Of a stretch of DNA of 64,000 bases, positions 16,188 to 24,343 are shown one piece after another; position 1 is the first letter of the stretch, and each line of letters starts with the position of its first letter. The translations under genes and the position numbers were made by a program. Source of the DNA: DATJPD01 sp035506575 (GTDB taxonomy: Bacteria > Pseudomonadota > Alphaproteobacteria > CACIAM-22H2); assembly GCA_035506575.1 (NCBI GenBank), contig DATJPD010000082.1, positions 62,001-126,000 on the forward strand. Reading direction: 5' to 3'. The notes beneath the pieces were generated by a model. The model made no database searches. It was not told the DNA's origin and saw nothing but the letters and a program-made list of their open reading frames with translations.

Positions 16188-17405
16188 TCAGGCGTCGGCC
16201 AGCGGCGGAATGGTCCGCCATTCGTGGACACGCAGGCCGTAGCCTTCGAGGCCGACGATGTTGCGGGGGTGATCGGACAGCAGGATCATGTCACGCACGC
16301 CGAGGTCGAGCAGGATCTGGGCTCCGACGCCGTAGTCGCGCAAGCCCGCGGCGGCGGCCGCGACCTGCCGGCCTTCATCGGAGAGGAAGTCCCCGAGCGC
16401 ATCGGCTGGGTTGTTCACATCGCCCAGGCGCGCGCGGACGCGGTCGGACAGGCTCGTCGGCCGCGGCTCGCGGATCAGCACGACCACCCCGCGCTTCGCT
16501 TCGCCGATCATCTTCATCGACGAATGCAGCACGCCGCCCCGGTTCACCGAGGTATCGCCGAGCACGTCGTCGAGCACGTTCAGCGCGTGCATGCGCACGA
16601 GCACCGGCTCGGGCCCCGAAAGGTCGCCTTTGACGAGGGCGATGTGCTCGGCATACGCCGCCTTGTTGACGTACACCACCATCCGGAACAGGCCGCCGAA
16701 GCGGCTCTTGAGCGTGGTCTCGATGGTCCGCTCGACGAGCCGATCGTGGCGCCGGCGGTAGGCGATCAGGTCGGCGATCGTCGCCACCTTGAGGCCGTGG
16801 AACTGCGCGAACTTCACGAGGTCGGGCAGCCGCGCCATGCTGCCGTCGTCGTTCATGATTTCGCAGATCACGCCGGACGGGTTGAGCCCGGCGAGGCGAG
16901 CCAGGTCGACGGCCGCCTCGGTGTGGCCGGCGCGCACGAGCACGCCGCCGTCGCGCGCCACCAGCGGGAAGACGTGGCCCGGCGACACGATGTCGCGCGC
17001 GCCCTTCTCGGGATCGATCGCGACGGCGACCGTGCGCGCGCGATCAGACGCCGAGATCCCGGTGGTGACCCCCTCGCGTGCCTCGATCGAAACGGTGAAC
17101 GCCGTCTGGTGGCGCGTGCCGTTCTCGGACGACATGAGCTTGAGCCCGAGCTGGTCGCAGCGTGCCCGCGCCAGCGCCAGGCAGATCAACCCGCGCCCGT
17201 GCTTGGCCATGAAATTGATCGATTCCGGCGTCGCCATCTGCGCCGGGATCACGAGGTCGCCCTCGTTCTCGCGGTCCTCGTCATCGACCAGGATGAACAT
17301 CCGGCCGTTGCGGGCGTCCTCGATGACGTCCTCGATCTTCGACAGGAAGGCGATATCGCTGACGCCTCGGTCGAGAAGGTCCTGCTGGCGGCGGGAGGGG
17401 CTCAT
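16188..17405 (-). CDS. ribB: DHBP synthase with degenerate GTP cyclohydrolase II domain (RibBX type)
   Basis: A 405-residue two-domain protein. Residues 15-215 are 3,4-dihydroxy-2-butanone-4-phosphate synthase: DDEDRENEGDLVIPAQ (metal-binding acids), GTRHQTAFTVSIEA, DIVSPGHVFPL and RAGHTEAAVDLARLAG. The C-terminal half has a GTP cyclohydrolase II-like outline but the zinc/catalytic segment (normally LRCDCGxQL) reads LGDTSVNRGGVLHSSMKMI: all three zinc cysteines are missing. It matches the RibBX variant described in proteobacteria, active only as DHBP synthase. The operon then lacks a GTP cyclohydrolase II, which must be encoded elsewhere. ATG overlaps the ribE stop (ATGA). Confidence 0.9.
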   Translation of the reverse strand: MSPSRRQQDLLDRGVSDIAFLSKIEDVIEDARNGRMFILVDDEDRENEGDLVIPAQMATPESINFMAKHGRGLICLALARARCDQLGLKLMSSENGTRHQTAFTVSIEAREGVTTGISASDRARTVAVAIDPEKGARDIVSPGHVFPLVARDGGVLVRAGHTEAAVDLARLAGLNPSGVICEIMNDDGSMARLPDLVKFAQFHGLKVATIADLIAYRRRHDRLVERTIETTLKSRFGGLFRMVVYVNKAAYAEHIALVKGDLSGPEPVLVRMHALNVLDDVLGDTSVNRGGVLHSSMKMIGEAKRGVVVLIREPRPTSLSDRVRARLGDVNNPADALGDFLSDEGRQVAAAAAGLRDYGVGAQILLDLGVRDMILLSDHPRNIVGLEGYGLRVHEWRTIPPLADA

Positions 17406-18016
17406 GGCGTGCTGGTCTCGTTCAGACGCGCAACATAACGCGCCATGAGGTCGACTTCCATGTTGACGCGGTCGCCGGAAGTCAACCATCCGAGGGTCGT
17501 AACCGATTGAGTATGTGGAATAATGTTGACGCCAAAGCGCGTCGCCTCGGCACCGCGGTCCTCCACCTCGTTCACGGTCAAGGACACGCCGTCCACGGCG
17601 ATCGAGCCCTTCTGCGCCACGAACCGGCCGAGCCGCCGCGGCAATTCAAACACAAGCCGCCGCGAGCCGGCTTCGGAACGCACCTCGACGACCTGTCCCA
17701 CGCCGTCGACATGGCCGCTCACCAGATGGCCGCCCAGCTCGTCCCCTGCCTTCAGCGCCCGCTCGAGATTGATCCGCGTTCCCTCGAGCCAGTTGCCCAG
17801 CGTCGTACAGCCGAGCGTCTCCGCCGACGCGTCGGCCGCGAACCAGCCCTTCCCCGTCTCCACGGCCGTGAGGCAACAGCCGCTGCAGGCAATCGAGGCA
17901 CCGATCGCAATCCCCGACGTGTCATATGCCGTCTCGATCACGAAGCGCGCATCCCGGCCGGCCGCTCGCTTGACCGCGCGCACGCGCCCGATATCGGTGA
18001 CGATCCCGGTGAACAT
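17402..18016 (-). CDS. ribE: Riboflavin synthase, alpha chain
   Basis: A 204-residue enzyme that dismutates two lumazines to riboflavin. It shows the two repeated lumazine-binding barrels: MFTGIVTDIGRVRAVKR with SIACSGCCLTAVE in the first, and GHLVSGHVDGVGQVVE with KGSIAVDGVSLTVNEV in the second. It lies 47 bases downstream of ribD and overlaps ribB by four bases. The same protein is called RibC in some genomes. Confidence 0.93.
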   Translation of the reverse strand: MFTGIVTDIGRVRAVKRAAGRDARFVIETAYDTSGIAIGASIACSGCCLTAVETGKGWFAADASAETLGCTTLGNWLEGTRINLERALKAGDELGGHLVSGHVDGVGQVVEVRSEAGSRRLVFELPRRLGRFVAQKGSIAVDGVSLTVNEVEDRGAEATRFGVNIIPHTQSVTTLGWLTSGDRVNMEVDLMARYVARLNETSTP

Positions 18017-18063
18017 GAGCCTAATCTAATCGGACGGCGGGCGGGCTGTAACTTGTTATTCCG

Positions 18064-19185
18064 TCAACCCTGTCCCGGCGCTGCGGCGTAGGTCTCGACG
18101 ATGTCCTCGCCGCACGTCTCGACGCCGACCCGCGCGAACCGAGGCGCCTGGGCGAGCTGATCGACACCGAACGCCTGCGCCACCGGGGTCCCATCGCCGC
18201 CCACGATCGAGCCGGCGCGGAACCACACGATACGGTCGATCAACCCGGCGCCCAGCAGTGCGCCCGTGATATGGCCGCCGCCCTCGACCAGCACCCGGGT
18301 GAGGCCGCGCGCGGCGAAGGCGCGCATCATCTCCTCCATGTCCGGCCGGTCGCCGCCGGGTGCCAGCTCGATCAGCTCGACCCCGCAATCCTTGAGAATG
18401 TTGCGCCGCGTCCGGTCGGCGTCCGTATAGGTGACGATCCAGGTGGGCGTCTTCGCCGCGGTCTGGACGACTTGCGCGGTCAGCGGCAGCCGCAGGCGCG
18501 GGTCGACCACGATCCGCACCGGCGAGCGCGCGGCGAGGCCCGGCAGCCGGCAGGTCAGCTGCGGGTCGTCGGCGAGGGCGGTGCCGACCCCGACCATGAT
18601 CGCGTCGTGCTGCGCGCGCAGGAGATGCGCCCGATGCCGCGCAGCTTCGCCGGTGATCCAGCGGCTCTCGCCGCGATGCGTGGCGATGCGGCCGTCGAGC
18701 GTGGTCGCGGCCTTGAGGGTCACCAGGGGACGGCCCACGGTGACGCGCAGGAAAAACCCGGCGTTGAGCTCGGTCGCCTCCTCGGCCAGGACTCCCGTCT
18801 CGACCGCGATGGCTGCGGCGCGCAGGGCGGCAAGACCGCGGCCCGACACGCGCGGATCGGGATCCTCGACCGCCGCCACCACGCGCGCCACGTTCGCCGC
18901 GATCAGCGCATCGGTGCAGGGCGGGGTCTGGCCGTGATGGCTGCAGGGCTCGAGGGTCACATAGGCGGTGGCTCCTGCCGCCGCGGTACCGGCGCGCAGA
19001 AGCGCCTCGGTCTCGGCGTGCGGCCGCCCGGAGATGCGCGTCCAGCCGCGCCCGACAACGGCGCCGTCGCGGACGAGGACGCAGCCGACGGCGGGGTTCG
19101 GCCACACCGCCCCCAGGTTGCGGCGCGCCAGCACCAGGGCCGCGCGCATATGCCCGATATCGTCCGCCGTCGCCATGTCCCTCAC
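18064..19185 (-). CDS. ribD: Riboflavin biosynthesis deaminase/reductase
   Basis: A 373-residue bifunctional enzyme for steps two and three of riboflavin synthesis. The N-terminal deaminase has the zinc motifs GRPHAETEAL and LEPCSHHGQTPPC. The C-terminal reductase (from about residue 150) has RPLVTLKAATTLDGRIA, SRWITGEAARHRAHLLRAQ, DAIMVGVGTALADDPQLT and VEGGGHITGALL. It follows nrdR by 24 bases. No FMN riboswitch was seen before it. Confidence 0.94.
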   Translation of the reverse strand: MRDMATADDIGHMRAALVLARRNLGAVWPNPAVGCVLVRDGAVVGRGWTRISGRPHAETEALLRAGTAAAGATAYVTLEPCSHHGQTPPCTDALIAANVARVVAAVEDPDPRVSGRGLAALRAAAIAVETGVLAEEATELNAGFFLRVTVGRPLVTLKAATTLDGRIATHRGESRWITGEAARHRAHLLRAQHDAIMVGVGTALADDPQLTCRLPGLAARSPVRIVVDPRLRLPLTAQVVQTAAKTPTWIVTYTDADRTRRNILKDCGVELIELAPGGDRPDMEEMMRAFAARGLTRVLVEGGGHITGALLGAGLIDRIVWFRAGSIVGGDGTPVAQAFGVDQLAQAPRFARVGVETCGEDIVETYAAAPGQG

Positions 19186-19209
19186 CCCGCCAGCCCAGAG
19201 GGAGACGCG

Positions 19210-19674
19210 CTAGTCCTTCTCGGCCATGCCGCCCAGCTTGCCGACGAAATCCTCGAAGTCCTTCGCCTCGCGGAAGTTACGGTAGACCGAAGCGAACCGC
19301 ACATAAGCCACGGGGTCGAGCGTCGACAGCGCGTCCATGACCATCTCGCCCACCACGGTCGAGGGGATTTCGCTTTCGCCCAGGCTCTCGAGGCGGCGGA
19401 CGATGCCGCTCACGATGCGCTCGACGCGTTCCGGCTCGACCGGGCGCTTGCGGACCGCGATCGCGATGGATCTCGCGAGCTTGTCGCGATCGAACTGTTC
19501 CTTGACGCCGTTCTTCTTCACGACCACGAGGTCGCGAAGCTGCACGCGTTCAAAGGTGGTGAAGCGCGACCCGCAGGACGGACAGAAGCGCCGGCGCCGG
19601 ATGGCGCTGTTGTCCTCTGTCGGCCGCGAATCCTTCACCTGCGTGTCGTCGTGACCGCAAAACGGACACCGCAT
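19210..19674 (-). CDS. nrdR: Transcriptional repressor NrdR
   Basis: A 154-residue repressor of ribonucleotide reductase genes. The zinc ribbon MRCPFCGHDDTQVKDSRP...FCPSCGSRFTTFE opens the protein, followed by the ATP-cone (VVVKKNGVKEQFDRDKLARS and RFASVYRNFREAKDFEDFV). Length and spacing match the family. It lies between glyA and ribD on the minus strand, the usual alphaproteobacterial arrangement. Confidence 0.95.
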   Translation of the reverse strand: MRCPFCGHDDTQVKDSRPTEDNSAIRRRRFCPSCGSRFTTFERVQLRDLVVVKKNGVKEQFDRDKLARSIAIAVRKRPVEPERVERIVSGIVRRLESLGESEIPSTVVGEMVMDALSTLDPVAYVRFASVYRNFREAKDFEDFVGKLGGMAEKD

Positions 19675-19721
19675 TCCCCCGTCTCCCCCTCAGCCCTCGC
19701 CGTTATCGTCTTGATGCCGCG

Positions 19722-21050
19722 TCATTGGCCCGGATAGACCGGGAAGCGCCGGCACAGTTCCGCGACCTTCGCACGCACGGCGGCTTCGGTCCCGGTATTG
19801 TCGCCGGAATTGCTCGCCGCCAAGCCATCCAGAACCTCATCGATCAGCTCGCCGACAAGGCGGAACTCCGCCGCGCCGAAGCCGCGCGTGGTTCCGGCCG
19901 GAGATCCCAACCGCACTCCGGAGGTGACTGCAGGCTTCTCGGGATCGAACGGGATGCCGTTCTTGTTGCAGGTGATACCCGCCCGGTCGAGGCTTTGCTC
20001 GGCCGCCTTGCCGGTCAGCTTCTTCGGGCGCAAATCGACGAGCATCAGGTGGGTGTCGGTGCCGCCCGAAACGATGTCGAGGCCACGGCTCTTGAGCGTT
20101 TCGGCCAGGGTCTTGGCGTTTTCCACCACGGCACGCGCGTACGACTTGAACTCCGGCCGCAGCGCTTCGCCGAGCGCCACGGCCTTGGCGGCGATGACGT
20201 GCATCAAGGGGCCGCCCTGCAGGCCCGGAAAGACGGAGGAATTGATCTTCTTGCCCAGTTCCTCGTCCATGGACAGGATCATGCCGCCCCGGGGGCCGCG
20301 CAGTGTCTTGTGCGTGGTCGTGGTCACGACATGCGCATGGGGGAGCGGGCTCGGGTGCGCCCCGCCGGCGACGAGCCCGGCGAAATGCGCCATATCGACC
20401 ATGAGATACGCTCCCACCGCGTCCGCGATCTTGCGGAAGCGCGCGAAATCGATGACGCGCGGATAGGCGGAGCCGCCGGCAATGATCATCTTCGGCCGGT
20501 GCTCGTGCGCCAGGCGTTCGACTTCGACGTAATCGATGCGCTGGTCGTCCCGGCGGACGGTGTACGGCACGACCTTGAACCACTTGCCCGACTGGTTGAC
20601 CGGCGAGCCGTGCGTGAGGTGTCCGCCCGCCGCGAGCGACAGCCCCATGAAGGTGTCCCCGGGCTGCATGAGCGCGAAGAACACCGCCTGGTTGGCCTGC
20701 GCGCCGGAATGGGGTTGGACGTTGGCGAAGGCGCAGCCGAAGAGCTTCTTCGCGCGATCGATCGCGAGGGTCTCGGCGACGTCGACGTATTCGCAGCCAC
20801 CGTAATAGCGGCGGCCCGGATAGCCCTCGGCGTATTTGTTGGTGAGCACCGACCCCTGGGCCTCGAGCACGGCTGAGGAGACGATGTTCTCGGAGGCGAT
20901 CAGCTCGATCTTGTCGCGCTGGCGGCCGAGTTCATCGCGCACAGCCCGCCACACCTCAGGGTCGGAATCCGACAGCGATGCCCGGAAAAAGCGGTCACCC
21001 GCGGCGGTCTCGGAGCGTTGATCGATGGCGGCGGGCTTGGCAGGTGACAT
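19722..21050 (-). CDS. glyA: Serine hydroxymethyltransferase
   Basis: A 442-residue PLP enzyme converting serine and tetrahydrofolate to glycine and methylene-THF. Signatures: RQRDKIELIASENIVS, LTNKYAEGYPGRRYYGGCE, and the PLP-lysine region VVTTTTHKTLRGPRGGMI. The start at 21050 follows the rpiB stop by 22 bases; the open frame extends further upstream into rpiB but without homology. It supplies one-carbon units and glycine. Confidence 0.96.
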   Translation of the reverse strand: MSPAKPAAIDQRSETAAGDRFFRASLSDSDPEVWRAVRDELGRQRDKIELIASENIVSSAVLEAQGSVLTNKYAEGYPGRRYYGGCEYVDVAETLAIDRAKKLFGCAFANVQPHSGAQANQAVFFALMQPGDTFMGLSLAAGGHLTHGSPVNQSGKWFKVVPYTVRRDDQRIDYVEVERLAHEHRPKMIIAGGSAYPRVIDFARFRKIADAVGAYLMVDMAHFAGLVAGGAHPSPLPHAHVVTTTTHKTLRGPRGGMILSMDEELGKKINSSVFPGLQGGPLMHVIAAKAVALGEALRPEFKSYARAVVENAKTLAETLKSRGLDIVSGGTDTHLMLVDLRPKKLTGKAAEQSLDRAGITCNKNGIPFDPEKPAVTSGVRLGSPAGTTRGFGAAEFRLVGELIDEVLDGLAASNSGDNTGTEAAVRAKVAELCRRFPVYPGQ

Positions 21051-21072
21051 GGACGTACGGCCTCGTTTGCGT

Positions 21073-21516
21073 CTAGCTGAACTTGGCAATGCGGCGCGTA
21101 TGGCGGCCGCCGCCTTCGAACTCGGTGGACAGGAACGTGCGCAAGACATCGCGTGCCACCTCGGGACCGGTCGTCCGGCCGCCGAGGCAAAGCACGTTCG
21201 CGTCGTTGTGCTGGCGCGCCAGACGCGCGTCGGTCACATCGCGGCACACCGCGGCGCGGATACCCTTGTGCCGGTTGGCCACCATCGACACGCCGATGCC
21301 CGTGCCGCACAAGAGCACGCCGCGCTGCGCCTTGCCCTCGGCCAGCGCTCGGGCAAGCGCGTTCGCGTAGTCAGGATAATCGACGCTCTCGCTGCTCATC
21401 GTGCCAAGGTCCAGCACGGGCACGCCCGCCGCTTTCAAATCGGCGACCAGGAGGGTCTTGAGCTCGAAGCCGCCGTGATCCGAGGCGACGGCGATGGGGT
21501 CAGAGGCCATGCGCAA
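21073..21516 (-). CDS. rpiB: Ribose-5-phosphate isomerase B
   Basis: A 147-residue sugar-phosphate isomerase of the RpiB/LacAB family. Signatures are IAVASDHGGFELKTLL at the N-terminus, the catalytic-cysteine segment GVLLCGTGIGVSMVANRHKGIRA, and DANVLCLGGRTTGPEVARDVL. It interconverts ribose-5-phosphate and ribulose-5-phosphate; the latter is the substrate of RibB further down the same operon. It is the first gene of the long leftward operon. Confidence 0.94.
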   Translation of the reverse strand: MRMASDPIAVASDHGGFELKTLLVADLKAAGVPVLDLGTMSSESVDYPDYANALARALAEGKAQRGVLLCGTGIGVSMVANRHKGIRAAVCRDVTDARLARQHNDANVLCLGGRTTGPEVARDVLRTFLSTEFEGGGRHTRRIAKFS

Positions 21517-21857
21517 ACATCAACAAGATAAGGAAGGACCGGCAAACTACCATATGTCGAAAGCGCCTGCCAGCGAGCCACAATCCCTCGCCACGCCGCA
21601 CGTCCCGGGGCCGGCGCGCGGCTTAGGGGCGAACAGTCGACGTTACAAACGGAAAATAGATCGCCCCGGAGCAACGAAAATCTAAATACAGAAGACTCTT
21701 CACATTCATAAATATTAATAGAGAAAGGATTTCCCGTCGAAAAGGCGAGTAATAGAATGGAAAAAATTTGACAACAATCGTAGGGCGCGCCTATCAATTT
21801 CGCCCCATCTTGACGGTTCATTCGGGACGATCACCGGTGTTCGAGGCGTAAGGCATC
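21517..21857. promoter_or_regulatory. AT-rich divergent intergenic region, rpiB / mucR
   Basis: A 341-base gene-free stretch between the leftward rpiB operon and rightward mucR. The part from about 21640 to 21775 is strikingly AT-rich for this genome (runs such as AATATTAATAG and AAAAAATTTG). On the plus strand TTGACA (21768-21773) and TATCAA (21792-21797) are 18 bases apart and would give a transcript starting about 50 bases before mucR. MucR proteins bind AT-rich DNA and repress themselves, so this is a reasonable autoregulatory region. No open frame in it looks real. Confidence 0.6.
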
Positions 21858-22283
21858 ATGAGCGACGACAAGGACTCTTCGCCCGCCGATCTGCTGCGCA
21901 TGACAGCAGAGGTTGCCGCCGCCTATGTCAGCAACAACAGCCTTCCCGCTGCCGATCTGACCGAAGTGATCCGGACGATCTACGCCTCGCTGCAGTCGCT
22001 CGAGCGGTCCGAAGGGGTTGCGACCACGTCGCAAAAGCCGATGGTGCCGATCAAGAAGTCGGTGACCCCCGAGTACATCGTCTGCCTCGAGGACGGAAAA
22101 CGCCTCAAGATGTTGAAGCGCCATCTGCGCACGGCCTATCGCATGACGCCCGAGGAATACCGCGCGAAATGGGGCCTGCCGGCGGACTATCCGATGGTGG
22201 CACCGAATTACGCCGAACAGCGGTCCGTATTCGCCAAACGGATCGGCCTCGGCCGCAAGCCGGGCAGCAAGAAGAAGAAATAA
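21858..22283 (+). CDS. mucR: MucR/Ros-family transcriptional regulator
   Basis: A 141-residue H-NS-like regulator of alphaproteobacteria. The N-terminal oligomerisation part (LLRMTAEVAAAYVSNNSLPA) precedes the zinc-finger-like DNA-binding domain PEYIVCLEDGKRLKMLKRHL, then TPEEYRAKWGLPADYPMVAP and a basic tail ending in GSKKKK. Of the four zinc ligands of Ros, Cys76 and His89 are kept; position 79 is Asp and the fourth (around 94) is Tyr, so the finger may lack zinc, as in some rhizobial relatives. It stands alone after an AT-rich promoter region and is followed by a hairpin. Confidence 0.92.
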   Translation: MSDDKDSSPADLLRMTAEVAAAYVSNNSLPAADLTEVIRTIYASLQSLERSEGVATTSQKPMVPIKKSVTPEYIVCLEDGKRLKMLKRHLRTAYRMTPEEYRAKWGLPADYPMVAPNYAEQRSVFAKRIGLGRKPGSKKKK

Positions 22284-22284
22284 G

Positions 22285-22308
22285 AGGCCCGGCCGTTAGG
22301 CCGGACCT
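22285..22308 (+). terminator. Hairpin after mucR, possible terminator
   Basis: A 10-bp stem with one G-T type mismatch (AGGCCCGGCC at 22285-22294 with GGCCGGACCT at 22299-22308) closes a GTTA loop directly after the mucR stop. The following sequence is only moderately T-rich, so termination efficiency is uncertain. Confidence 0.5.
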
Positions 22309-22330
22309 TGTCAGGTTCGTAAGCTTCGCG

Positions 22331-22402
22331 TCAGTTCGCGTATTTGCCGTCTTTCCAGGCGTAGCCCTTGTAGGCCGGCGTGGTCACGACACCCGTGCCG
22401 AC
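22331..22402 (-). pseudogene. C-terminal stub, probable branched-chain amino acid binding protein
   Basis: Downstream of the DUF6867-like gene a minus-strand frame reads VGTGVVTTPAYKGYAWKDGK and then stops at 22331. This looks like the extreme C-terminus of a periplasmic LIV-type binding protein (a final YxGYxWKDGxY strand is common there). A binding-protein gene is expected at exactly this place in the liv operon, and none is found elsewhere in the cluster. I infer that the gene was deleted except for its last ~24 codons. The family assignment of so short a piece is tentative. Confidence 0.35.
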
Positions 22403-22410
22403 AACATTCG

Positions 22411-22764
22411 CTAGTCCGGCGTGCCGTCGATACGATGCCAGCCGAGCAGTCCAGCGGACCGGTAAAGCCACGGATATTGGCGGACCATCTTGCGCGCGAG
22501 CGTGGCGCGCCAGGCGAACGACGCCACCGCAACCAGATACGCGGCGGCTACGACGGCGGCCGGAACCGAGAGCGGCGGGCTGTTGAACAGAGTACACGCA
22601 AGGAAGCGGTCGGCGATCGTGAGGCCAAGTGCCGCCAGCACCGCGTCGTGCGCCGGGTGCCATCCTTCCGCGACCGCCTGCCCGGCGCGAAACGCGGCCA
22701 GGCCGAACAGCACAACCGTGAGGCCGATGAACACGCCGGCGGAGGTGCCGACGACAGCGATCAT
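22411..22764 (-). CDS. DUF6867-like small membrane protein
   Basis: A 117-residue protein with three hydrophobic segments (TSAGVFIGLTVVLFGLAAFRA, AVLAALGLTIADRFLACTLF, VPAAVVAAAYLVAVASFAW) and a conserved-looking tail LARKMVRQYPWLYRSAGLLG. This tail is characteristic of the DUF6867 proteins found after livF in alphaproteobacterial branched-chain amino acid transporter operons. Its start overlaps the livF stop by four bases. Its role is unknown; constant association suggests a function with the transporter. Confidence 0.7.
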   Translation of the reverse strand: MIAVVGTSAGVFIGLTVVLFGLAAFRAGQAVAEGWHPAHDAVLAALGLTIADRFLACTLFNSPPLSVPAAVVAAAYLVAVASFAWRATLARKMVRQYPWLYRSAGLLGWHRIDGTPD

Positions 22765-23480
22765 GCGAGCCCGCCTTCCAGATAGGCCGAGCGCACATCG
22801 CGGTTGGCCAGCAGCTCGGCACCGGTTCCGGAGAGGACGATGCGGCCGTTCTGCATCACGTACCCGCGGTGAGCGAGCCGCAGGGCATGGTAGGCGTTTT
22901 GCTCGACCAGCAAGACGGTAACGCCTTGCGTGCGATTGATCTCGCCGATCACCTCGAAGATGCGTTTGACCACGAGCGGTGCCAGGCCGAGCGAAGGTTC
23001 ATCCAGCAGAAGCAGCCGCGGCCGGCTCATCAGGGCACGGGCGATCGCCAGCATCTGCTGCTCGCCCCCCGACAGGGTACCGCCGCGTTGCAGCCGCCGA
23101 TCGCGCAGGATCGGGAACAGCGCGAACACACGCTCGAGATCGTTCTCGAAATGCTCGGGGGCGGCGATCGTGGCGCCCAGCTGCAGGTTTTCGAGCACGG
23201 TCAGTCGCGGAAAGATCCGCCGGCCTTCAGGCACCTGGGCGAGGCCCAGCCGGACGATCTCGAACGTGGGCAGCCGCGTGATGTCGCGCCGATCGAACAG
23301 AATGGCGCCATTTGTCGCCCGCGGCCGGCCGCAGATCGTCATCAGCAGCGTGGACTTGCCCGCACCATTGGCTCCGATGAGGGTGACGATCTCACCCGCG
23401 CCCACCGTCAGGTCGACGCCGTGCAGCGCCTCGATCGGCCCATAGCCCGCCTGCAGGCTGCTGACGGACAGCAGCGTCAT
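22761..23480 (-). CDS. livF: Branched-chain amino acid ABC transporter ATPase LivF
   Basis: A 239-residue ATPase of the LivF type. Walker A GANGAGKST, Q-loop region LAQVPEGRRIFPRLTVLENL, signature LSGGEQQMLAIARAL, Walker B RLLLLDEPSLGLAP and the switch His region VLLVEQNA are all present. The RRIFPRLTVxENL phrase separates LivF from LivG. The ATG at 23478-23480 overlaps the livG stop. It energises import together with LivG. Confidence 0.93.
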   Translation of the reverse strand: MTLLSVSSLQAGYGPIEALHGVDLTVGAGEIVTLIGANGAGKSTLLMTICGRPRATNGAILFDRRDITRLPTFEIVRLGLAQVPEGRRIFPRLTVLENLQLGATIAAPEHFENDLERVFALFPILRDRRLQRGGTLSGGEQQMLAIARALMSRPRLLLLDEPSLGLAPLVVKRIFEVIGEINRTQGVTVLLVEQNAYHALRLAHRGYVMQNGRIVLSGTGAELLANRDVRSAYLEGGLA

Positions 23481-24295
23481 CGCGGCGGCACCGGCAGCGG
23501 CGCATCCTCGGGCTCGCCCAGGTAGGCGCGGATCACCGCCGGATTGCGGCGGATGTCGTCGGGCGTGCCGGCGGCGATGCAGCGGCCATAGTCGAGCACG
23601 ATGATGTGGTCGGATATGCCCATCACGACGCTCATGTCGTGCTCGATGAGCAGAATGCCGATGCCCTCCCGGTCGCGAATGCCGACGAGGAACCGGTTGA
23701 GCTCGGCGGATTCGCGCGGGTTGAGCCCCGCCGCAGGCTCGTCCAGGCACAGGAGCAGCGGGCGCGTGCACATCGCGCGCGCCACTTCGAGACGCCGCTG
23801 CGCACCGTACGGCAGCGACCCCGCCTCCTCATCCGCACGATCGAGCAGGCCCAGCCGCTCCAGCCAGGCGCAGGCGGCATCGACAGCCGCCACCTCGGCG
23901 CGCCGATAGGCCGGCAGGCCGAGCAGCCCGCCGACTGTGTAGCCCGACGCGCGCATCAGCGGGTTGTGCTGGGCCACGACCAGGTTCTCGAGCACGGTCA
24001 TACGGGGGAACAGCCGGATGTTCTGGAAAGTCCGCGCCACGCCGGCGCGCGCGATGCGAAAATCCGGCATCTGCTCCAGGAGGAGCGGCCCCTGCGGCCG
24101 CGCCAGAGTGATGCGGCCGACCGTCGGCTTGTAGAAACCGGTCAGACAGTTGAAGACCGTCGTTTTCCCGGCGCCGTTGGGTCCTATGAGAGCAGTGATC
24201 TGGCCGCGCCGTGCCGCGAACGACAGATCGTCCACGGCCACCAATCCGCCGAAGCGCATGGTGAGGTGCTCGACCGTGAGCAGCACGTCACTCAT
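23477..24295 (-). CDS. livG: Branched-chain amino acid ABC transporter ATPase LivG
   Basis: A 272-residue ATPase. LTMRFGGLVAVDDLSF opens it as in LivG, with Walker A GPNGAGKTTVFNCLTGFYKP, the RTFQNIRLFPRMTVLENL phrase, a signature loop LPYGAQRRLEVARAM (the usual LSxGxQ is degenerate, as often in LivG), and Walker B LLCLDEPAAGLNP. It lies 48 bases downstream of livM and overlaps livF. Confidence 0.93.
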   Translation of the reverse strand: MSDVLLTVEHLTMRFGGLVAVDDLSFAARRGQITALIGPNGAGKTTVFNCLTGFYKPTVGRITLARPQGPLLLEQMPDFRIARAGVARTFQNIRLFPRMTVLENLVVAQHNPLMRASGYTVGGLLGLPAYRRAEVAAVDAACAWLERLGLLDRADEEAGSLPYGAQRRLEVARAMCTRPLLLCLDEPAAGLNPRESAELNRFLVGIRDREGIGILLIEHDMSVVMGISDHIIVLDYGRCIAAGTPDDIRRNPAVIRAYLGEPEDAPLPVPPR

Positions 24296-24343
24296 CCGTC
24301 TTCGCTTCCGTCGGAGGTACGGCGCACTTTAGCGAAGGCTGGG

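Noticed and set aside
19186..19209. Possible FMN riboswitch before ribD
   Set aside because: The gap to nrdR is only 24 bases, and no RFN-like conserved sequence is present before ribD or ribE.
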